Below are positions 46,399 through 59,237 of a DNA stretch of 64,000 nt, in pieces. Within the stretch, counting starts at the first letter, position 1. Each line of letters begins with the position of its first letter. The DNA lies in contig CM030715.1 in assembly GCA_017979445.1 (NCBI GenBank), positions 28,993,169 to 29,057,168 of the forward strand, given 5' to 3'. Made by a program: the position numbers and the translations under genes. The notes beneath the pieces were generated by a model, which worked only from the letters and a program-made list of their open reading frames with translations, searched no databases and was not told the origin of the DNA. This stretch comes from Akebia trifoliata (Eukaryota > Streptophyta > Magnoliopsida > Ranunculales > Lardizabalaceae).

Positions 46399-47284
46399 AA
46401 ATAAGGATGCGTTAATTTATCACATTAAAGGACTTGCTAAAGGCACTATTTTGGAAGTTTTTAACATCTAGTAATTTTTTGATAAGGAGACAATGCAAGC
46501 ACTAGATGTTAGCAATCTAAAAGAAATTACTTTTTCAATAAAAATAATTTTAAACAATAACATATTATATTTTTTATGATAAAAATATGGTTTTATTAGT
46601 GTTAGAAAATGATAATTTTTCAAATTTATCAATAAAAAATGAAAAGGAAATATTTAAAAGTTCTTTAAGAATAACAACATTTATAAAATTAAAACTGCAA
46701 AATGAAAACAAAATACCTACTCTTGTGAAAAATAATTTTGGGCACCAATAGCACTATATAACACTCTTTTCGAAATTTTACGGTGTCAAGTTGGGCAAGT
46801 TGGGCAAGTTGTAGAGTAGAGCCAATTTCACACCAAGTGGTAGAGCCCTCAGCCCGAGTATTGAGCTTGAGCTTCTAAACCTGGTTTGAGCTCAGGTTAG
46901 TCCGTGTTGGATAGTTTTGAGTGAGTTGAGCTCGTTGAACAAGCCTAAATTTTTTTATTAGCAAACAAATTTAATATCTTAAAAAAAACATACAATTAAT
47001 ATAAATTAAAGTTTTACATATTAAATAACAATAATTAAAAAATATATAATTAATACAAAAATATTTATATATTATCATATAGTCTCGGATTCGGGTTGAA
47101 TTGGGTTGCGATATCCAAACCCCACAACCCAAATTAAGCCCCGATTGAGTCGTTCTAACCCATGATTAACTCATGTTCTACATAACTCGGCTCAGACTTA
47201 CCCATCAATCTAGTTGAGCTTGGGCTAGCCCGTCCAAATTGTAGGCCTTGAAATTTCCTTGTTACGTAAAAAGTACGTATCGAA
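46399..47284. other. Gene-free stretch
   Basis: AT-rich. A short tgggcaagt tandem lies at 46,794-46,812, and ggttgagctc-type dispersed repeat at 46,860-47,230. No gene. Confidence 0.45.
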
Positions 47285-47393
47285 CTTAATTTCTTTTTGT
47301 TTGACCATTTCTTCCTCATCCATAAAAATATCTTAATTATTTAATTCCAAAAATTAAATCTCTTTATATGTTTATATTAAATACCCAAAAATC
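47285..47393. repeat. 109-bp flanking direct repeat, left copy
   Basis: cttaatttctttttgtttga ... aatacccaaaaatc. It is nearly identical to 48,105-48,214 in the same orientation, with about one substitution and one single-base gap. Confidence 0.9.
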
Positions 47394-48104
47394 AATGACA
47401 TTTTTTATTGCACATGGAAAATAGGGTGGAAAATCAATTTCCATGGAAAATGACATTTTTCAAGTGTTTGATTGCATATGGAAATGGAAATTCATTTTTC
47501 ACCCCCTTCAAAAAGTTCACCAAAACATGGATTTCACTTTCCCACCCATATGGGTGGTAAAGTGAAATCCATCCATATTTTCCATCCCCAATTCTTCTCC
47601 ACTCATATCTTCTTCTTCCCTACCACCACCAACACCATTACACTCACCTCATTGTCGTCACCATCGTCGTCGTCATCTCCGTCTCCGTTATCATCATCTC
47701 CGGCCACCTTCTCTCTCTCTCTCACCTCCTTCGCCACCACCATCACCACTTTCTCCCCCGATCTTCCTCATCATCTTCTTCCTTGCTTACCTCCATCGTC
47801 ACCACCGTCGCCACCATCACCACCACGTTATCCTATCTTCTTCCTCACTTACCTCTATCGTCGTCGCCGCTACCCTTGCCGTCGCCACTGCCATCGCCGC
47901 CACATCCTCCCCCCTCCCTCTTCCTCCTCATCTTCTTCTTCCTATCCCCTTCCTCTTCTTCTTTTTTCTATTATTTTCTATGATTTTGTCCAAATAAAAT
48001 CAAACAATAGAATTTGATTTTTCAACCCTACCTATTTTCCACAACTATATTTCCATGGATTTCAAATTCCATGGAAAGTCACTTTCCATGCAATCAAACA
48101 TACC
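47394..48104. other. Insert between the 109-bp repeats, with CNN-rich simple repeat
   Basis: About 0.7 kb. Near its ends are inverted ggaaa/ttcc-rich pieces (gtttgattgcatatggaaat at 47,466, ttccatgcaatcaaacat at 48,084). The middle (47,600-47,970) is an impure ccaccatca/tcgtcg/cttcttc trinucleotide tract. The 181-residue frame over it is an artefact of that tract. Confidence 0.6.
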
Positions 48105-48214
48105 CTTAATTTCTTTTTGTTTGACCATTTCTTCCTCATTCATAAAAATATCTTAATTATTTAATTTCCAAAAATTAAATCTCTTTATATGTTTATATTA
48201 AATACCCAAAAATC
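48105..48214. repeat. 109-bp flanking direct repeat, right copy
   Basis: Second copy, starting 820 bp after the first. See 47,285. Confidence 0.9.
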
Positions 48215-48821
48215 TTACCCCTAACATTCTTTTTTAAAGAAATGGTCCCCTAGCCCTGTTTTTTCTTTTTTTTTTCCAAGTATATTGACTTGTTCTTATT
48301 GGGCCATTTTTCAAATCGAAACAGTCGCTCTTTTGAAAGTTGGTCAATATAATTTTAAAAAGTGTAATTGTAATTATATCCATTATAGAAATTTAGGTTT
48401 CAATGTTTGAATTCAAATTAATTTTGAATACTTTTTTAAAAACATATATTTAACATTATCATTGGTGACATTAATCATATTTATTAAGTTATAATACCCT
48501 CATTAAATAACAACAACAAAGTCACACAATAACATCATCAAATCAAGCTTCTACTTGAAATAAGGGATCACTTCCAATCCTATTGACATCTGGTCATTGG
48601 TAAGTTCTTCAGCATTGTTTACTAAACTTTTTATCGAGAATAGATACATTTGATGGAAAGTCATTTCTTGGTTGCAATGAGCAAACTTGTAAATCTGATT
48701 CCCAGTTTTTAAGGATTAAAAGAATATATATTTTTTTTATTATAAATTTTTTTATTTATATGAAGATAATAAATTGATTGAAATTAAGTTGGCAAAGGAC
48801 ATAAACTTCTATAATTGGCTA
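48215..48821. other. Gene-free stretch
   Basis: AT-rich; nothing recognised. Ends with the left TSD-like ggcta (48,817-48,821) of the solo LTR that follows. Confidence 0.5.
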
Positions 48822-50756
48822 TGTAGACACCCAGTTTGTTTAGATCGAATCTGAGAGTTCCCAAAATCTTGTAGGAAAGGGTTTAGTCTGAAAATCTTTT
48901 CAAAAATGTCTCACAAACACTAGACTTAAAAGCACTAAACTTGAAGCTTCCTTGGGGGCCCCATCAAGAGACAGGCTTCTTACTCTAGCTAGTTAAGAAA
49001 GAGCTTAGAACTCTAGCTTCAAAAAAATAGAAAGATAAGAACAGTTTATAGCTCAACGGCCTGTACGGTCGTTTATCGAGGCTTTAAGGCCTCTATAAAC
49101 TCCCTACAGGCCTATCACTCAACGCAAAGGCCCATCAAAAGAAGGTCTAAGGCTACTTTGACCTTTTGATTTAGGCATAATTTAAGCCTTTTCGTGGGTC
49201 ACCCAAGGACAGAGCAATTTTTACCTTGTCCTTGCTTAACCCACGGACAAGGTTATTTTTACCATGTTTGTGCCTCACCTACCTAAGGACAGGTTTATCT
49301 CTGCTTTTTATCTCTTTCACCTAAGGACAGATGGTTATATAGTGATTTGTACACTTGATTGCACTTGAGTGATTAAGAGAATTTTACCTCTAAATCCTTT
49401 TTAATTCTTCATTTTTCTTGAGACCACATGATGAGTTTACATCTTTAACCTTACATTATTGATTTGTGTTTAGAGCACTTCACCTTTGGTTTAGAAATAA
49501 TTATGTATTTCTCTCAATCTTGACTCATGGTCCCCACAAAATGGTAATCATACCCCTAGTTTGTTGAGATTCTTGTTAAGGTAATTTATCATTAAGGCCA
49601 TCCTCTTATGTTTAATTCAAGATCATTCCTCCAAAGTTCTATGCAATTTGACCAAGTTCAAGGAATCAATTCTTTGGAATCTCAAGAGTAATTATTCTTT
49701 TACCCTTAAGTTGTTGGGAGTCGATCTAAAACATTTGACTAAAAAATATTTACTCTCTTATGTCAATTACATGTTATTCATCTTGATTTTTTAGAGTTTT
49801 ACCACCTTCAAGAGATTATAACGTTCTTACCTTTCAAAAAGAATTCTCTAAAACTTTAAGAGTAATTACCTTCTTAACCTTAGTTTATTAAGAGTCATGA
49901 GAGGTTAATTGACCATTGAGCCCTTTTCTTAGATGTTATTTACTTGTTATTGTGATAATTTTTTATCTAATTTGTTGTCTTTTAAAAGATTTGGACACTT
50001 TTTGTCCCTCCAAAAAAATTCTCTAAAACATAATGATCTGTTACATCTTTATCATTTGATTATCACGATTGGTAAGACTCAAAAGAAGTGAGAATGACTA
50101 TCAAGGACACTTTGATTAAGAACAACTAATTTAATTTATAAAAAAAATTAAAAGTAAATTGAATTTGTGGAACTTGAATCTTTATATCCCCAAGGATTTT
50201 CCAAAAACCTATAAAGACATTTCCAAGGTAAAAGGAGAATAAATCTACATTTCCAAAATTTTGTCAAATTTTTCTTTCAAAGTTCTTTAAAGCCCCAAAA
50301 CTATGTCTAAATACATATACACTCATCAAGAAGGTTTAGAGCAACAAGAAGAAGAACAAAAGAAGGAAGAAGATTAAGGTGGGAAAAGACATTTAAATTC
50401 TATTTTTTTATTAATTGTATTCCCTAAATCCCACTTTTATCTCTCATATTCTTTACTTTCAAACACCTTTATATTACAAGCAATGTAGTGTAATTTTACT
50501 TTTACCCTCAATGGTTTAAGGAAAAAGAGAGCAATCCCTCCATTGTGAAGTGATTTTCCCCTTTCTAAGTTCATAATAAATTCTTTAGGAAATGCTTAAC
50601 TTTTTGCAATTGTCCTTCATTTATTTACATTCAAGTGCCTTTAAATGCAAACAATTAGAATAATTTATTGTTATGGTTTGAGAAAGAAAGTAATCCATCC
50701 ATGTGATGTAATATTCCCCTTTCTAAGTTCATAATAAGTTCTTTAGGGGATATTTA

Positions 50757-51827
50757 GGGCCTGTTTGGATACCAGGAGCAGAACTACTCTTACAAAGAAC
50801 AGGAGCTGAAGTACTCTATGGAGGAGCTGGAAAAGTAATTATGTGCAGAAATGGCGTTTGGCAATCAACTCTATGAAGTACTGGCAGAAGTACTTTTGTG
50901 CTGGAAGTTTGTTTGGGAACCATACTGACTTCTCATGACTTCTAGAAAAAAGACTAGAATACCCTTATATTATACCAGTTACTGTTTTTTATCTTTTAGT
51001 GTCATAATATGCCTTCAAACTATATTGTTTTTGACATTTTAACTATAAATATTAATATAATATAATATAATATTTTAAATATTAAATATTAATATAATAT
51101 GTTTAAATCCATTATACTTAGAATTTTTAAAAAAAATTGAGTGACTGTTTTTGACATAATATTTAAAAAAAAAAAATTGACAGACTGTCTTTTAGTGTCA
51201 TAAGATGCCTTCAAACTATACTGTTTTTTACATTTTAATTATAAATATTAATATAATATAATATAATAAATATTAATATAATATAATATAATATTTTAAA
51301 TATTAAATATTAATCTAATGTGTTTAAATCCATTATACTCAAAATTTAAAAAAAAAATTGACAAACTGTCTTTTAGTGTCATAATATGCCTTCAAACTAT
51401 ATTGTTTTTGACATTTTAACTATAAATATTAATATAATATAATATAATAAATATTAATATAATATAATATAATATTTTAAATATAAATATTAATATAATG
51501 TGTTTAAATCCATTATACTCAAAATTAAAAAAAAAATATAATATTAATAAATGTTTCTTTTGTTTGATTTAAGGGCAAATGAATTAGAAATATTTTCATA
51601 GAAAATTAATAAAGTTAGGGGTATTTTGGTAAAACGAACCGTTAGATTTTGACTCCCCGCAAGAAGAGTTTTGAGAAATAGATTTTCTTGACTTCTTCAT
51701 AAAGAGTAATTTCTTGTTCTTGCGCGGAGCAACTCTTCGAAAGAGTAGTTCATACAAACGCATCCAAACGACTTCTAACTCCCCGCAAGAGTCAGAAGTA
51801 GCCAAGGAGTCCTATCCAAACGCCTAC
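50757..51827. mobile_element. Tourist/PIF-Harbinger-like MITE, 1071 bp, TSD TTA
   Basis: Flanked by TTA (50,754-50,756 and 51,828-51,830). Ends are gggcctgtttggat and the complement of atccaaacgcctac. Inside are three tandem units of about 181-196 bp beginning near cttttagtgtcataa (50,993, 51,189, 51,370) with long atataatataat runs. Removing it joins the third 'cataataagttctttaggg' block of the host LTR correctly. Short frames at 51,596 (-) and 51,714 (+) lie in its right arm and are not genes. Confidence 0.85.
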
Positions 51828-52242
51828 TTACTTTCAATTATTTTGTTATTTACTTTCCTAACAAATTTGCATACATGCAGTATAAACACTCTAATGGCTA
51901 AGGAAGAAGAGAATAACCCTCCTTGTGAGGTGATCTTTCCTTTTCTAAGTCCATAATAAATTCCTTATGGAACCCTTGCATTCATATATTATTGCACAAA
52001 CCACACTACTTTTGTTTTAAAGATGTTAAGAGTAAAAAAAAAATGGCAATTCTCATGAATTAGCACTTAAAACTCTAAGCAAAATAAATAAATAAATAAA
52101 TAGTCCCTTATGAATACATTTTAAATATTCTTGCAACCACTCACATATTTGCAATCTCATTCTCCATGTATTATCCATTCTTTAACTTAAAAAATCCAAA
52201 CAAGTAGATTCATACTTCACCTTTGGCTAAAACATGGTAACA

Positions 52243-53904
52243 TGTTACGTACCTAATTGTTAGAGAATATTAAAAGGAAGAAAAAAAAAAGATTTGATCT
52301 CGTTCAAGGGAGATCGGACCTCCATAATCAAAATTGAGAGGGTTAGCCTTCAAATCCAAATAAGACTTTCATAATATTTTCTTAACAAGTTCTTTTATAC
52401 AAATCTGGAGAGTTAAATAATAAAATATCCTAACTACCCATTATAACTTAATCTCCTACGGAATGGGGTTAATTCTCCAAACTACCAAGCTACCCATATT
52501 GCACTTACAAGATACACATCTACCACTTTTCCTATTTAAACTAAAACACTAAGAAAAGATCTTATGCTTCTCATCTATTTTAATTAAACTACTTCAATCA
52601 ATAGGTACATATCATTCCACCCATCTTGAAAAGTGACCTTATCCCCAAGGTCAAAATTTGAAGATATAAAATCTTCAAATCTCTCATTGAGTAAAGATTG
52701 TTTTTCAAGTCATTGTCATTTTCAAAATCTTCATGTGAATTCGATGTACCTTTAGGAAAATCAAAGGTGATTGCTTTGAGGGAGTTTTCCTCCATCCTTT
52801 AGCCTTCATATGATCTTGATCATACATTAAGCCCACAACCTTTAGTTCAAGAAAGTGCTCTGATACCAATTATTACAAACCTAATTTTTAATGAATGTTT
52901 AAAATAAAAATAAAAAGACATATTTGATCTCATTTGAGGGAGATCGGGCCTCCATAACCAAATTCAAGAGGTCTCCAAATCCAAATAGGACTTTAATAAT
53001 ATTTTCTTGGTGAGTTTTCTGATACAAATCCAGAGAGTTAAATAATAAAATATCCTAACTACCCATTACAACTTAATCTCTTGCAAAATAGAGATTAGTT
53101 CTCAAAACTATCAAGCTACCCATTTGCACGTACAAGATACACATCTCCCACTTTTCCATTTAAATTAAAATACTAAGAAAAGATCCTATGCTTCTCATTT
53201 ATTTTAATTAAACTACATCATTCAATAGGTACGTATCATTCCACCCATCTTGAAAAGTGATCTTATCCCCAAGGTCAAAATTTGAAAAGATTAAATCTTC
53301 AAATCTTTTATTGAGTAAAGATTATTCTTCAAGTCATTGTCATCTTCAAAATCTTCACATGAATTCGATGTACATTTTAAATCGTAGGAAAATCAAAGGT
53401 GATTTCTTCAAGGGGATCTTCCTCCTAATAATTAAGGGGGTTTTCCTCCATCCTTTAGCCTTCACATGATCTTCATCGTACATTGAGCCCACAACCTTTA
53501 GTCCAACAAAGTGCTCTGGTACCAATTGTTACGAACCTACTTTTTAGAGAATATTAAAAATAATAATAAAAAAAAAGGTAGATTTGATCTCTTTCGAGGG
53601 AGATCGGGCCTCTATAACCAAATTCGAGAGAGTTAGTCTCCAAATTCAAATAGGACTTTCATAATATTTTCTCAGCAAATTTTCCTATACAAATCTGGAG
53701 AGTTAAATAACAAAAATCCTAACTACCCATTGCAACTTAATCTCTTATTAATTTGAGATTAGTTCTCCAAACTACTAAGCCATCCATATTGAATGTACAA
53801 AATACACATCTCCCACTTAACCTAAAATACAAAGAAAAAATCTCATGCTTCCTACCTATTTTAATTAAATCATATCATTCAATAGGTACAAATCATAACC
53901 ACCA
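52243..53904 (-). mobile_element. TRIM tandem array: LTR-internal-LTR-internal-LTR
   Basis: Three LTRs of about 380 bp (52,243-52,623; 52,871-53,247; 53,527-53,904) separated by two internal segments (52,624-52,870 and 53,248-53,526). On the minus strand each LTR ends taaca or its decayed form and is followed by attggtatcagagc, the tRNA-Met primer site (one variant has accagagc). Each internal segment ends in gaccttggggataaggtcac, a remnant of a gypsy-type polyprotein end (LGDKVTF), before the next LTR's tgggtggaatgat. The internal parts are too short to code for anything. A non-autonomous element that depends on another element's enzymes. Confidence 0.85.
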
Positions 53905-54128
53905 ACTCAATGGGTGAGATGAATTGCCTAACACCTTCCTTATCTCACAATTGAACCTCCTTACTCTTAAGTTCTGATTAAGATCAAATTTGAGTCACCA
54001 AATCTTTGAAAAAATGAATTTCAAAATTACTTTTATGATTTTTATTCACACCGTAAACTCTTTTAATGGTGGCAACTCTCAAACCTAAATAGATGAGGTC
54101 AAAACTCATTGAACCTCACATGTCTACA

Positions 54129-54675
54129 GCCTATTTTTGATAAGATTTAATCTAACAAGGTGTACATGTATTGATACATGTTATAACTGTCTTCATAAAA
54201 ATTAATATAGGACTAAAGTAAATTAGATATTTTGTAAAGATAATAATAGTGTACCACACCTTATTACAATACATTTTAGCTCTAATACTCTTTTAGGCGC
54301 TCAAACAAAATTCAACTAGAACCTCAAACTTCAAATATGGAGTTGAGTGTGAAGGGCAATCCCCAAAGTATGGTTGAATTTCAAAATATTTGAAAAAGAA
54401 AAAAGAGGAAATTTTATACATTCCCTATGAAAATGATGGTATCATGTTTACCACTATAAAAAAAAATGCAAGATAAGATTAGGTCTATTCCCCGATTGAA
54501 AAGTCAATGTCCTTCTTTGTTAATGAGTTAAACGTGAAATTTTAAGTGATATTTTGAATAAAATTATAATCACCATTAACAAAGAAATTGACTTTTGGAC
54601 AAAAGATAAAGTTAGTCGCACCGTCATTTTGCAAGGGTAAACATAATTTTGTCAATTTTTTAAAGGTATTATTGA
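54129..54675. other. Gene-free stretch
   Basis: AT-rich; nothing recognised apart from the right TSD of the solo LTR. Confidence 0.5.
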
Positions 54676-54856
54676 AAGAGTCGTGCTAGAGTGACCTCCA
54701 ACTGGAACCCCATATCACACTTCTTCAAATGAAAGTGGATGGGAAACATAGATGATTTTCATGGAGATTTTTGGAAAAACATCTACGATTCCATCTACTT
54801 TCACATTAAGAAGTGCGACATGAGATTCAGCCTCATGTCACTTCAGCATTATTCTT
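54676..54856. mobile_element. Hairpin MITE H5
   Basis: Inverted arms with cacacttcttcaaatgaaag and its complement ctttcacattaagaagtg, and an inner aaacatagatg / catctacgatt hairpin as in H2-H4. The outer arms are of a type not seen in the other copies. Confidence 0.6.
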
Positions 54857-56370
54857 AATAAAATTTTCAAAAAACAAAAGAAAGACTTATTAGACTATTT
54901 ACCTACTTATTTAATTTGTTGGGGGTTGGGAACATGCGCCACAAATCATGAATTACATGGATCAAATATACCAGAAAATGATGCATTTTAGACATAATTT
55001 ATTCAGAAATGAAAATCTATATTTATTCAAATCTTCAAAAATAAAAATTGTAGTAGTAAAAGTCTAAGTTTTCATGAAAATCTTTAGATTTATTCAAGTA
55101 ATCACAATTTAATTGTACAGAAAAAAATAATATCACAAACTAAAGAGAGAGTGGGAGAACACGTCAATTTTTTTATGGAATTTGTCAACGAATCATCGTC
55201 TACATCCCCGAACTCTTATAATTAATTTTATTGTAATATATTCATGTTATAATTTCTATAGTTAATTCTCTCAAGTTTACTCTTTTTTAATTTATTATTA
55301 TTATTTATAATTGAGTAAATATTAAAAAAATTAAAACAAAACAAACTTAAGCTAACGAACATTTGTCAGTAATCAAATTGAAAAAGTCATGTCTTATTTA
55401 TCTATTAATCGATTTTTATATACTTGATCACATCATATCTTTAGAAAATCGTAGTATCTATGGCATTGATTTCTGACTCTATTTGAATAATTTTTTGATT
55501 TCGCATTAGGTAGCCTTCCTATTGAATATTAAAATGTATTTGGACTCAGAATCAGGTGGTCTTCTAAATAGGGATTGAACTTTATATTTAATCAATTTCG
55601 CGTGCTAACATACAAGCCTCCACGATGTTAAGTGTATTTTATTGTTTAATTTGTTGTAAATCTCTTCCTAGTGGGAGAGTATAATATAATTGTGGCTTAT
55701 CGTTGAAAACATCAACTCTTCGTATCCTATAATACCCAGACTATTGTGGTGCAATCTTGTGGCCTAAGTAACAATAATCAAGTTTGGATTCAACAAATTA
55801 TTAGGTTGGTAAGATAGGTTAATTTGGATAACTTTGAAATGTTTAAAATTAAAATTAAAAATTGAACTATCAAAGAAAACTTAGTGGAGGGATAGAAAAA
55901 AAAAGTCACAAATTAATTCCTAAGATCAATGATTTTTATAATAGCTGATTATTTTTCTAAAAGAAATCATCAATTATTTTGTGAGCAATCCATTAATTTT
56001 TTTTTTTTTTAGTCGTGATTTTCTAACTCAATTTTTATTTTCGCTCGATCTATACGTGATTGACGTGGAAAAGGCTTCATAATTCACAAGAAAAATGATC
56101 AATGATTCTATGCCCTGGCCACTCAGCCGAGTGTAGAACAAATGAATATTTTCTAGTCGAAAAGTCATTAGTTTTTTTATTTTTTATTTTTTATGAACAC
56201 TTTCATAAAAAAAAATTCCATTTTTAGAATATTCACCAAAGTGTCAAATTTTGAGACTATGACTTGAGGAATATTCATCACATTCTCTCATGGCATAATT
56301 TTATTAAAGTACTAAAAAGGTACAATTGTCACATTTTAATTTGAAGATCGAATGCAAGAAAAAAAAAAAG
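54857..56370. other. Gene-free stretch
   Basis: AT-rich. About 56,010-56,165 has gtgattttctaactc / attttctagtcgaaaa and tgacgtgga / cactcagccgagtg, so it is probably another decayed relative of the hairpin MITEs. Nothing else recognised. Confidence 0.4.
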
Positions 56371-58543
56371 GTAATTTTGACATACTCCCTATGTTTTGAT
56401 AAATATTAGAGATACCCCCTATATTTTCAATAAATTGACATACACTCTTTGACTTTCTTACACGTATAAAGACAAACAGAAAGTTCACGAGATATTTAAC
56501 TTACTTTTAAAATGACAAAAAACAACTTCTAATCTTCCTAATAATTAATGTTAATTGATCGCGGAATATCTCTCCAAGATACCAACATTAAAAAGATGAA
56601 ACGACCATTTCTAAATTCAAAAATTACTATAGTGATCATTTATACAAGAAAGTTGCTATTGATACCCCAACTTTTAATTATTATACACCAATTTCTTAAA
56701 TTATTTATTACATCCCCAATTTGAATGATTAAAAACACATTCTTCAAACATTACAAAGGTTGGACTCTAATTATAATTTCAATATTACAAAAATTTATAA
56801 CACTCAATTGAAATAATTTCAGTCGTTGTCTACAATTACCATTAGGCTCATATATAATGCTAGATACAAAAAATGAAAATCTAGGAAAAAACAAATTTGA
56901 GAACTCCTAGTGGCACACCAACTTTTACTTATTTTCAATCATATAGTTATATTCTTTGTTTTTAATTGGGGTGTAATAAGTAAGTGTTGGGATGCCAAAC
57001 TGCCAATCTCTCTTACACAATGTTTGTACCATTATAATCTATGGAATGAATGGTTTAAATATTAAATTATAGAAAATATCTAAATATATTATATTTATAA
57101 AAATATATGTAAATTAATAAAATAATAGATATTAGATTAGGATTACACGGTCAAGATCTAATTATTTTTTTCTAAAAAAATTATAAAAAGTTTAAATTAA
57201 ATTTTGATTAGTTAGAAATATAAATTAAGTTGACTCGATCAAGCCATCTTTCCTTGGATGAGTCAATAAAATTATGTCGAATCAATTGATTTTTTTTTTT
57301 TTTTTGATAAAATAGTTAATTTTGAATAATTTGTATATATTTTATCAAAAGTGATCTATTGACTAAATATCTTCTAATCCTCCAATCAAAAATATAATTA
57401 TTTGATAAAATGTTGGTTATAAGAATAAGAGAATTACAAACCAAGTTCAATGGATTTTTTAAAATTAACTCGGTCGAATCAACCGATTTTTTTTTTGTAT
57501 TTTTTGTATTTTTAGATAAAATAGTTAATTTTGAGTAACTTTTATATATATATATATAATTGATCTCGTGACCAAACATCGTCTAAGTCTAATCCACCTA
57601 TAAAAAAATTATAATTATTTGATAAAATGTTGGTTAAAAGTTACTCAAAATTAACTATTTTATAAAAAATACACAAAATCGATTAATTAAACTGAGTTTT
57701 TTATTGACTCATCTAAAAAAAGATGACTTGATCGAGTCAACTCAATTATATTTCTACCAATTCAAAATGCCTGAATTTTTTGAGGAAAAAAAATTAGATC
57801 TTGACCATGTAATCCTAATCTAATATCTATTATTTTATTAATTTAAATATACTCTTATAAGTATAATATATTTACATATTTTCAATAACTTAATGTTTAA
57901 ACGATTCATTCCATAGGTAATAATGGTACAACATTGTATAAAAGAACTACTATTGACACCCCCAACATTTACTTATTACACCCAATTTAAAACAAAGAAT
58001 ATTAGTGTATGATTGAAAATAAGTAAAAATTAGGGTGTCAAAGGAAATTCTCACATTTTTTTTTTAATAGATTTCAATTTTTTCTTAATAGGATTTTATA
58101 TGAACTTAATCATAATTGTAGGCAATGGCTAGAATTATTTGAACGAATATTATAAATTTTTATAATGTTGAAATTATATTTTAAATCAACCTTTGTAATG
58201 TTGAAGAGTGTATTTTAATCTTTCATTGGTGTATGATAAATAATTTAAGAAATTGATGTGTAATGCCAATAACAGTTTCACTTAAGTAATTTCTGAATTG
58301 AAAGATATAATTTTATCTTTCTATGATTGATATCTTACGAGATATTCGATCATCAAATCACGTTAATTGTAAGAAAGATGAGAGGGTATTTTTGTTATTA
58401 TTTTCAAAATAAATTAAATCTCTCATTAACTCCACCGTTTGTTTTTACATGTATAAGGAACTCAAAGAGTGCATGTCAACTTATTGAAAACATAGGGGTC
58501 TCTCTAATATTCACCAAAACATAATGGTGTATGTCAAAATTAC
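56371..58543. repeat. 2.17-kb imperfect inverted repeat
   Basis: The left edge gtaattttgacatac (56,371) and right edge gtatgtcaaaattac (58,529-58,543) are exact complements. The arms pair in order along about 1 kb each: gaatattagaga, gcactctttga, taatttaagaaattg, caattgaaataattt, ttattacacccaat, ccattataatctatggaatg, attagattaggattacac, gactcgatcaag. The centre near 57,300-57,640 holds a ~115-bp direct repeat (57,306 and 57,515, gataaaatagttaattttga). No coding. It could be a very large foldback MITE, or an inverted duplication of several S-type and other MITEs. Confidence 0.75.
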
Positions 58544-59130
58544 AGGAGAAAATAATAACAATAATAATTACGTCAAAGTCTTTACCTAATATCTCAAGAG
58601 TAGAAACGGTCATAGGGGTAATGTCTATCAATAATTTGCAGAATACATTCCAAAATGCCGGTCACGTCAGAATTTCTAAATATGGTGCATGTAGATCACG
58701 TTGCAGCAAGTGGTCAGTGCTACCTACTTTTGGTGTGTAGCTCTTTCCAGAATTGGAAAATGTTTTGTTGGGTCACACCACTTCATAAATATTCAAACAA
58801 AAATCAAACTTATTTAATGATTTCATTTATTGTGCTTATTATGTAAGTTTTTCACTATTTATCAAAATGTATCCCAGTTCAAATTTGATTACATATTTAT
58901 CAAATTTGAATTCGTATGAGAAAAAAAAAATTAAATATATTTTATTTATTTTATGAGTATTTTTTATTATTATAACATATTTATTTGTAATTAATATTTT
59001 ATAGTATTGTAATAAGATAAGGGTGAGTATTATTAGGATTTAATCCCATAGTTCATTAGGCTTGATACATTAGAAAACAACTTTGGGATTGTGGGTTCAA
59101 GTCCAACTTACATATCAAAATTCTACCAAC
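58544..59130. other. Gene-free stretch
   Basis: Two overlapping short frames (58,531 and 58,655) have no recognisable content. AT-rich beyond 58,900. Confidence 0.45.
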
Positions 59131-59237
59131 ATGCATTGTTGACATGGAGGTGTGCACAGAACTATAGATGCTTTTCACACGTATCTTGATGAATAGCATC
59201 TATGATTCTATACACCTCCAAGTCAACAATGTGTGAA
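59131..59237. mobile_element. Hairpin MITE H6
   Basis: Arms cattgttgacatggaggtgt and acacctccaagtcaacaatg are complementary, with inner actatagatgct / agcatctatgattct. About 107 bp. Confidence 0.75.

Larger units (their letters stand above)
48822..54128. mobile_element. Tat/Ogre-like solo LTR with nested insertions
   Basis: Begins tgtagacacccag and ends acatgtctaca, the terminal signature of large plant Tat/Athila LTRs. Flanks are ggcta (48,817) and gccta (54,129), a 5-bp TSD with one mismatch. Without the two nested elements (50,757-51,827 and 52,243-53,904) it is about 2.57 kb. The interior holds diverged repeats with 'gagtaattacc/attctctaaaac' and three copies of a 'gcaatccctccattgtgaag' block (50,530, 50,690, 51,910). 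Near the 3' end are cctaacaccttccttatctc and ggtggcaactctcaaaccta, typical of such LTRs. No coding. Confidence 0.8.

Noticed and set aside
47472..48017. 181-residue frame rich in Ser and Pro
   Set aside because: Produced by an impure CNN/TCN trinucleotide tract with no domain and no promoter; a second frame over the same DNA looks equally 'coding'.
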